Assembly (NCBI GenBank): GCA_027604505.1
Contig: JADIIX010000078.1
Coordinates: 1 to 64,000, forward strand
Direction of reading: 5' to 3'
Source of the DNA: Gonapodya sp. JEL0774
Taxonomy: Eukaryota; Monoblepharomycota; Monoblepharidomycetes; Monoblepharidales; Gonapodyaceae
Length of the DNA: 64,000 nt
The translations under genes and the position numbers were made by a program. The notes under the pieces were generated by a model. It worked only from the letters and a program-made list of their open reading frames with translations, was not told the origin of the DNA and ran no database searches. Shown here piece by piece: positions 56,320 to 64,000 of the stretch (its first letter is position 1; each line of letters opens with the position of its first letter).

Positions 56320-56469
56320 CTGCTCCAGAACTTCTGATTGTTTTCGGCATCTGAGCATTATTTGAACGATGTACTGTCTGTATAATTGTAAATAGCATCG
56401 CACTCCCAGCTTCCGCTTCTGTTTGTTCTTGGCAGTACAGTATACATACACGTCAATAAAATAGTAATT

Positions 56470-59400
56470 TCAATCTGCATAAACTGTCGCCCCAAAAATT
56501 ATTGCGAGCTTCTCAGCCAGCTTGCTCTTGATCTTTCGGCGATCTGGCCCGTCTGGATCACCGATGTTCATGAATAGACGTTGCTTGGATGCCATGTCCG
56601 GGCACCGAGCAATGGCGGCATGCAAGCTGAAGATATGAGAAAATCAATTGACTGCTTCTCCTTGACACAAATGTGAGTTCCAAGTGAACAGCGCGCATAC
56701 CTGCAAGGTGTCGGATACTCCTTCGCGATTGCTTTCGCCTTTTCTGCACTAACTCCTTTGCAAGTCAGAAGGGTTTTAAGCCATTGGTTGAGGACGTTAT
56801 CTGTGGCTTTGGAATTGACGATGTTAAACGACTTGAATGGTAGGTGGTATCGTTTTCCGTCCTGCTCTTCTCGCTCCGACCGTACACTATGAAAATGGAG
56901 CTTGTCGATCGCTTCCGGAGGCATTACGTAGAGATCTTTACCCTTGAATACCCAAGAAGACCGAGTCTGGTCTGAAACAAATAGTTCCTGTCAGACGAAG
57001 AACAGCTCCAAACTCACTCGATAAATTTCCTCGATCATCTTCGTCATGGACGCTAAATGTTTAATGGTCTCTTCCATTGTGTGCGTATGCTTGATGAAGA
57101 ACCCGTGTGACACTATGTTCTCCACCATTGCCGTGAAAGTAGATCGCATCCATTTCCCCTCATCGGTTGTGATTAAACGGTTCTCATAGTCAATTTTACC
57201 TTCAATAAGATAGTTGACGTTCGCAAGTCCGCAGTTGGAGAGACGGAACTGTGATCGCCGTGAGGGGATATGTCCATAGAAGGCCCACTTGAAATTTGAT
57301 AGTGGTTATTTACCTTCTGCTCCTTGAAACGTCCATCTTTAATACTGGCCACTAAATCCTCGACCGTTTTCCGTTCCAAAATGTAGTCGAGGACAATCTC
57401 CTCTGTGTCATCTCCTGAAGAGAACACACAAAAATGAGTGCATTGTTCCATCCCTCCATCCACCGAACCCACCTGATAACACCCCTTTCTTCTTGGCGAT
57501 CCACATCACATCGCCAACGTGCAACACCTTGGTCTCCACCTTGATTCCAAATCTTGCCAAACCATCCTGGATATATTGCCGCTCTGCCTGTCCATGTCCT
57601 TTGCTCCGCACTTCACGCAAGTCCACTACACAATACACATCGTATGTGCCAGAGCGGATTATGTGAGAGGGTCCCGTCCAGCGCCGCACAGTGGGGGCGG
57701 GCGGGCGGTAAGGAAGAGGAGCTGGGACTCCGTCAAGACTCTTTGCACCCGAGTGCGAGCCCAATGGAAATGTGGTGGTGGTGTGGGAGCCACCGCTTGA
57801 GGGTGGTGCAACAGAGATAATGGGTACAGGTACGCGATTCGACCGTAGGAGCTTTGAGCGGTCTGTACGGAACAGTTTTGCCACCATTCTGAGCCCCATG
57901 GCTTCATCAACTACTATCGGGAAACGTGCACTCACTCGCCATATTCAGTCCACTCGCCACATCCGGGGCATGCTGGTCGCAGAAGAACCCGTATAACAAT
58001 CCCTCAGCGTCAGGGACGATGCTCCTTCGCTCAATGTTAAGAACCAGAGGGTGAGCGGCATGGGATTGGTGATAGCAAAGCTTGAATAGTAGCGTAGATC
58101 CTATCAATCGGGTATGAGGACGTTTGGCTAGAGTAAACCGATACTCTGGAAATTTCCTTACCCTTCATCTCAACATCTGCCTCGTCCTTCCTCGACACTC
58201 GCTTAGTCCCATCTTTGACATACGAGAAAGCAAAACTGGCTTCCACGATATCGTGTACTGGAACAACTGTCACCTCACCGGCAAGTCCACGACTGCTAGA
58301 TGCACATCCACTCAATGCAGAAAGACCCCCGCCACCAGATCTCGACTCGGATTGGGACCGTACATTCGATGGTTCATCAATGTTCACTGTCGGTGGCGCT
58401 CCAAACCGATCGTCGTCGGCTTCGGGTTCAAACCGCATTACGGCGTCCCGATCACCCGCGTAATCTTCTTCGTCGGAATCCAAATTAATCACTACGGGTG
58501 CGTCTTTTCTTTCGTTGAGAGGCACTTTGGATACCCCGTGCCACGACGACCATCGAGGACCATCGTTTGTCGCATAATTGGGCTCGATGATTTCTTCAGT
58601 CGTAAGGTCATAAACAACGGACGAGGCAGAGGACGCTGACGATCCGGACCATGACGACGAGATAGCGGTCGGCTGCCGCGATGTGAGTGGCATTCGAGTG
58701 GGAGCGGATGAGAAGGGAAGAGCGGGAGTGGGTAAAGGTGGAGCAAACGTAAACTCAAACGGGGGAGTGCAGGAAGTGGTACGTGACTTTCCCTCTCGAA
58801 GAGATTCATCGGAGAGGCGGTGGAGGCGAATTGCAGCGGACGAAGTGGTAGTGACACTTGTGGTGGGCAGAATGGAAGGGCTAGGGGGTGGAGCCTGGCG
58901 GGAGGAAGAAAATGGGTGACATCGAAGCAAAGAGTATCCCGATAGTCGGTCACCAACCATATCCGCCATCACCCCATCCCTATCAGCTAGTCCCAGCACC
59001 ATTAGTGTGCGTTCTCTTTCGGCTCCCGGCAATTCGAATGGGTTCCTGGTGGGAACCGGGACTTTGCCGCCTGGTCTGCGGATGCTCATCGCCGCCGCAA
59101 TGGCAGCAGCAGACGCTGAGGATGGTTCCCGTCCATGTGCCACACCTGGTACGAGAACGGGCTTGGATGCAGCGAGTCGCGCGGTAGCGGCAGCGGCAGC
59201 GGCAGCAGCAGCTTTGGAGGATGGGTTTCGGGAAGACGCTGATGGCGGTCTTGAGACCGTGGCTCTTCCAGTGGAACTCTGTCGACCATATGATGGTGGA
59301 GCTTCATACCCGTCATCGGAGGATCCGGACGATCCGCAATCGGAGTTGACGTCATCGGGACCGCCGCCCCGTCCATAGAACATGTCCATATCGATTTTAT

Positions 59401-61105
59401 GGCCGCCGCCACCATCACCGCGGTCATCTCCATCACGGAGCTTCCTAGCGTATTCGACTCCGGTGTCGGTCAGGTCGAATTTTTTCGGGTTGCTGGGAGG
59501 GAAGGATGGTCAAGACGGAACGTGGTACCAAATATCCCGCAAAATCCTGGGGGTTCCTCGCGAAAACAACAACAGTGCGGTCCATTTGACGCATCATCAT
59601 CAAGAAAAACGAATATGAGGCAGAGATTTAGAGCAGGTCACTAGTCCTTCCAACAATTGATCTTGATTCTCAAGTCTTTCCAACCGCGGGTCACGATTCT
59701 AAGATGCTTCTGGCAAATGACACAGGGAATTTCCTCCACGATAAACAATGACATGTCCACAGGCACTCTCACAGTACACAATGACCCACCTCCACTCTCT
59801 GATAAGCAGATGTTTTAGCAGCGTCTTCTTGGACGACCATGGCGTATACTCGGACCCCGGGATAACTTTGTCCACCCTTCTGTCACAATATGGTTGCGCC
59901 AACCGGATCAGATCTCCCTTGAGGGTGTACCCCGGCCATCCTGGAGATTCTCGATCGTCGAGAAGGCCCAGAAGAATGGCGTATGCGCCAGAGCGGTAGG
60001 TGGCGACATAATCGCGGTTCGGGGATCGACGTTTCTTTTTAGTTCGGGCAGGGGCCTTGTGATTGCGTGGATTGCGCAGCGGTTGTGAGTGAGAAGGTGG
60101 AAGAAAAGTTCGCCCTTTTCAAGAATACTATCCGATCATGAGGTGCACCATCGTGACTCACCTCGTCCTCGTCAGTTTCATCAAGGAGTCTCATCTCATT
60201 TGAACGTTTAGGTGGAGCAGAGACCATCCCTCCTGTACCGGCACCACTTCCTGCACTACGACTTCCCGCACCATGCGTGACGGCAGCGTGCGGTGCTGGA
60301 AGAGGTAAGGACGCCAAATTGGCTGTACGTCCACTGCGGCCAGGCCCGGTACCTTTGCCTGATCCGCGTCCGCCACCACGACCACGGGATGCGGATGAGT
60401 CGAGTGCACGTTGAGCGGCGAGCGCGGCAGCGGCCGAGGCGGGGCGTGATTCTTGGGGATGCAGGGGTCGGGATACGGGGTGTTCGGGAGGAAGTTTAGC
60501 CTAGCAATCGATTCACGAGCTGCAAGCTCAGCCAGAAGAATAGAGTTCTAGTCCGAACAAGACATCTCGAACACTTTCAGCGATGAATTTCAAATACCCC
60601 GAGGCCGTCAAGTAGTTCGCAGTTCGTCTCCTCTTTTTGCGCACACGAACGTTCCCTTCCTTCTCTACGTCCTGTATTCAGACCGTGCACACCCAATGGC
60701 CCATGACAACTCACCCGCATCCGGTGGCGGTTCAATTTGACCATTCTCTGCCTCCCACTTGGCGAGCTCCCTCTGAAGCGAAGAAGCGATGTTGGGTCCA
60801 ATGCCGGCAACGTTCTTTTGGGCGTCTGTGTGGTCTCTGAGAATAAACTTGTACAGGCCCAGGTTACGGACCGCCTTTTATCCAAAAAGCAGGAGTGAGA
60901 AAGAGTGTGCATCCAGCAATAGAGTTGCGTTGGAACTCGGCACCAACTAGGAATCTCGGCGTGGAATGCAGACCTTCTTGTAGTTTGAAATTATGTGGTC
61001 GGATCTACCCCTCTCCTCTTCACGCTCAAGGAGATTGAGCAGACACTGGTACATGACCGGATTTGGACACGATGTCGGGCATTTTCTGTCTCCGCGGGGA
61101 GCCAT
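56470..61105 (-). CDS. MUS81: MUS81 structure-specific endonuclease, enlarged
   Basis: Nuclease that cuts 3' flaps and branched recombination intermediates with EME1. Start ATG 61105 ([20 protein letters not shown]). The N-terminal HhH domain follows ([40 protein letters not shown]). A winged helix at about 60010-59430 carries [30 protein letters not shown] and [20 protein letters not shown]. Next is a long disordered insert (59400-58100), then the ERCC4 nuclease: [25 protein letters not shown] and the catalytic [20 protein letters not shown]. The C-terminal HhH region has [20 protein letters not shown]. The insert holds a poly-Ala run, two SUMO-interaction-like motifs and much Ser/Pro. The total is far longer than the usual 550-650 residues. 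Confidence 0.9.
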
Positions 61106-61332
61106 TATGGTCGGAAGGTAGCACACTGATTCTCAGCGACTAGACAGGAATGACCGATTCCACGTTCAGGTTGAGCTAAAAATTACTTGAAGAGTTGCGA
61201 ATCTGTGCCGAAATTTCCAGATCGAAGCGGCGATATCGGTGATTGGGGTTGGTGAGGGGGTTGCTGTGTGTTGATCGATGCACTCTACTGACGGCAAACT
61301 GCAGAATAAAATATCATTACTTTCCCTCCCAA
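61106..61332. promoter_or_regulatory. MUS81/NOP12 divergent promoter
   Basis: 227 bp between two divergent ATGs. No further feature is visible; assigned by position. Confidence 0.4.
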
Positions 61333-63252
61333 ATGACGTCGATTCTCGGTGCAGCAGCTCCAACTGCAATCGATCCAAATCTTGATTCTTTGTTTGCTCA
61401 ACCTCAAAAGAGGAAACTCTCCGTTCTGGACACTCGTGAACCAAAAACAAAGAAAGCAAAGCTCATCTCCGGCGATTCATTGCCGGTGGACACCTCGAAA
61501 AAGGCGGTTCCCGCTGTGAAAGAAAAGAAAGGTGTCTGGGCAAGGAGGAAGGAACGGAGGCGGTTAGAGACGGCGGCTGTAACGCAGGTGGGGGAGGAAG
61601 CTGGTGGTGAAGAACAGGCTGATGCCGTCGGGTCTCCGGAGAAGAGATCTCCAAAAGTCCGGACATTAAGCACCGGTCAAAATGGAGGAAAGAATGATGT
61701 TGCAACGGGTGGTAACTCTGAGACGGTCGATGACAAACACGACAAGAATAACTCAGTGGCCGAGAAGGACGATGAAGATGAAACCCTCAACGACACAGAA
61801 AAACTCTCTCGGACAGTATTTTTGGGAAATGTAGTCGCAGAAGTAGTCACGAAAAAGGTATGCTGGCATGAGCGTTCATCTCGGCGTCCGCTGTTTGGTG
61901 GCGAACATTCCCTGGTTTGACCTTGACAGTCTACCAAGAAGGCCTTTCAAAAGCTTCTGGAGCAGTCAGGGCAGATTGAAAGCATACGATTTAGGTCTAT
62001 CGTGAGTATACCTGGAGGGTGTCACATCTTGGAGATGTAGTTTCCGATTCTCTCAATGGAGTCGCGGGGCAAATAAGTCAAGCAGGCGAAGCCGTGCTCC
62101 ACAGCTCCCAATCCCTAAAACCCTGGGGGGCGGTTGCTGCACATAACCCAGTTGTTTTAGAACCTAGTATCGAATTATCCCAGGTCCTTTGTTTTGCGGC
62201 ACTCGTGTTCTCCGTGAAACCCCGCCACCAACATGCTCAACTATCCACTCGCAGGCCTTCTCCGCCCCTCTTGCACGCCGCACCGCCTTTGCCGCCAAAC
62301 TCGTCCATCCTGACCGCGACACGTGCCACGCCTACGCAGTTTTTTCAACCCCTGAATCCGCCGCGAAGTGCGTCACCGAACTGAATGGGACGGTTTGGAT
62401 GGAAAAGCATTTGAGGGTGGACATGGCTGGCAGGGATGGGGTGAGCATGGGGTCCGAGCCTAGTGAAGGATGAGGTGTTCGGGGGCTGCGAGATGTGTGG
62501 TATTCTCCCTCCTATCAGTATCAGCCTTCACGCATTCACTGCCTGACACGTTTCGATCCTACCCCACTGTTCCTCCATCGCAGCCACCCGACACCAAACG
62601 GTCTGTCTTTTTGGGAAACTTGCCCCTTGATTGTAAGGACGAATCCCTGTGGGAGCTGTTCAAGGACATGGAATCAGAGATTGAAGGTGTTAGGGTCGTT
62701 AGAGACGCGAAGACCAATTTAGGGAGGGGCGTGGGGTGAGTTTGCGAATCTCGCTTGTGTTGCGTTGTGCCAAGGACACCGCGAGTACTCTCACCTAACC
62801 ACTCTCACCATCATGCTTCATCGTGAAGCTACGTCACATTCAAATCCCGCGCCACCGCCACCCTTGCCCTGAAACACACAGGCTCCATCACCGGACGAGA
62901 AATTCGCGTTGCGCGATGCAAACCGCCGAGGGACTCGGCTATGACGTCTGGCTCAAAGACGACCAATCTGCCTTTGGGTGCTGTTGCCAAACCGGGTGCG
63001 CACAGATCCGCGCGATCTGCGAGACCTGCTGGTGTAGATGGGGCAGTTAGACGCTTGGTGAAAATGAAGAAAATTGCAAAGCCGTTGTCAGCCGGTGAGG
63101 CGATGGAAGGGGAAAGGGCGAAGAGAGGGGATCGAGTGTCGGTTGGGGGAGTCAAGGCGAAGGCGAGAAAGAGGGCAGGAGGCCCGGCGGGGAAAGTTAT
63201 GGACAGTAGGAAAAGCAAGAAACAATCTTCCAAGGCTTCAAAAAAGAAATGA
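61333..63252 (+). CDS. NOP12: NOP12/RBM34 nucleolar RRM protein
   Basis: RNA-binding protein needed for 25S/5.8S rRNA processing. The N-terminus (MTSILGAAAPTAIDPNLDSL) carries Lys-rich nucleolar signals (PKTKKAK, VWARRKERRR) and an acidic stretch (EKDDEDETLNDTEKL). RRM1 is split by introns: RTVFLGNVVAEVVTKK, then KKAFQKLLEQSGQIESIRFR, then AFSAPLARRTAFAAKLVHPD and AYAVFSTPESAAKCVTELNG. RRM2: RSVFLGNLPLDCKDESLWEL, GRGVGYVTFKS and GREIRVARC. The basic C-terminus (KAKARKRAGGPAGK, SKKQSSKASKKK) is typical. The intron within RRM1 (about 62001-62251) is longer than the others. Confidence 0.92.
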
Positions 63253-63383
63253 ATGAGATACGTGATTAACTCGGCTTCATCATACAGTTTACATGTCTAC
63301 AAAACCAAACCTCCAAATATGGTATATGTACCAAACTCGCTACGTTTTCCATGTAGTCTCAGTCTCTTATTGTAACAGGCTTG

Positions 63384-64000
63384 TTATCGATTAACCCTTG
63401 CGAAAGAAGGGCGCGGTGACATGGGTGGCCCCGCGCCAGAGGCCCCTCTCACATCTCCCACTCCACTGACACCCGCTAAATCTCCCAACAGCGCATCAAT
63501 CTTTTGTGTTGTTTGAGCCGAAATCTGCGCGCCACCTAGATCTCCCTGTGGACTCGTGAGACCGGCAGAGGGGGCGCTCTCCCTGTAGCCTTGTCCTTGG
63601 CTGTGGGGTTTCGGCGTGGAGGATAGCGTGGGAACAGGGCCCTCCCGTTCGTCGGCGGCAGCGGCGAGCCGAGGGGTGACGGACCCAAGTGGGGATGGGG
63701 ACGAAGGACGGTAAGAGCTGCCGCCCTCGTGTGTCGATCGCGGACGGGTTGTGTTTGAGGATGGGTTCTGTATTTTCGGGATAGTAAGACGAGCGTCAGA
63801 TGTGATTCGCGCACTCCATCTCAATTTTCTTGCAATGTTTGTGCTGATTGAACGCACCTGCCCCGTCCTATCCTGTCCTCGTTGCGGCTGAGATGAGGAA
63901 GCTCTCGCGGAGGTTGCTCCGCCGTTCTGCTTCTGATATAAGTTTACGTAGGTGGAAGGAATCCAGCCTTTGGGTTTCATGTGTGGGGAACAACCATGCA
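63384..64000 (-). CDS. SH3-domain protein, C-terminal part (runs off window)
   Basis: The frame is open to the window edge. It begins HGCSPHMKPKGWIPSTYVNL, the last strands of an SH3 domain (KGWxPSxYV), so most of the protein lies beyond 64000. After YQKQNGGATSARASSSQPQ an intron (gtgcgt ... aatacag, about 63771-63859) joins in phase to a Ser/Pro-rich tail (SSYRPSSPSPLG, TTQKIDALLGDLAG) ending MSPRPSFARVNR. The end of SH3 plus disordered tail fits cytoskeletal adaptors or a class I myosin tail; not decidable here. Confidence 0.65.
   Translation of the reverse strand, partial: HGCSPHMKPKGWIPSTYVNLYQKQNGGATSARASSSQPQRGQDRTGQVRSISTNIARKLRWSARITSDARLTIPKIQNPSSNTTRPRSTHEGGSSYRPSSPSPLGSVTPRLAAAADEREGPVPTLSSTPKPHSQGQGYRESAPSAGLTSPQGDLGGAQISAQTTQKIDALLGDLAGVSGVGDVRGASGAGPPMSPRPSFARVNR

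Overview
The window is eukaryotic nuclear DNA, most likely from a zoosporic (chytrid-like) fungus. Evidence for a fungus: short GT-AG introns of about 50-120 bp in nearly every gene, compact head-to-head and tail-to-tail gene pairs, a fungal-style uS4 ([11 protein letters not shown]), and fungal-type housekeeping genes. Evidence for a flagellated cell: an EFCAB10-like gene, a small DPY30/EF-hand protein typical of ciliated organisms. Exon borders were worked out by hand from splice signals, reading phase and conserved protein blocks. Where summed exon lengths are given, they divide by three.

Layout. 1-3003: wreckage of Ty1/copia retrotransposons in both orientations, with two diverged 275-bp LTRs. 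3004-10193: a decayed minus-strand Ty3/gypsy chromovirus with both LTRs, inserted into copia sequence. 10194-17253: a small unknown gene, UTP21/WDR36 (U3 snoRNP), a second small six-exon unknown gene, and SLU7 (splicing). 17254-25364: GC-rich, low-complexity DNA holding the divergent ribosomal protein genes RPS9 (uS4) and RPL21 (eL21), whose first large introns share a palindromic repeat element. 25365-30511: two neighbouring minus-strand mitochondrial acyl-carrier-type genes (one normal, one without the phosphopantetheine serine), an unknown coiled-coil gene, and CBF5/dyskerin. 30923-39007: a kinesin-7 (CENP-E-like) motor with a very long coiled coil. 39031-43369: MMS19, convergent with the kinesin. 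43471-44085: EFCAB10. 44176-47460: PRP40. 47467-51997: NUFIP1-like, a RING/TRAF-zinc-finger protein and an unknown gene, all on the minus strand. 52880-56319: an AGPAT-type acyltransferase, ATP synthase subunit b, and PET117. 56470-61105: MUS81. 61333-63252: NOP12/RBM34. 63384-end: C-terminal part of an SH3-domain protein.

Functionally the window is dominated by RNA and ribosome work: rRNA processing (UTP21, CBF5, NOP12), box C/D snoRNP assembly (NUFIP1), ribosomal proteins (RPS9, RPL21) and splicing (SLU7, PRP40). There is also a mitochondrial set (two ACP-type proteins, ATP4, PET117) and a chromosome-maintenance set (kinesin-7, MMS19, MUS81). The two signals most worth following are the shared intron element in RPS9 and RPL21, including a 71-bp identical block and homology starting at the 5' splice site, and the serine-less mitochondrial pseudo-ACP next to a canonical ACP.
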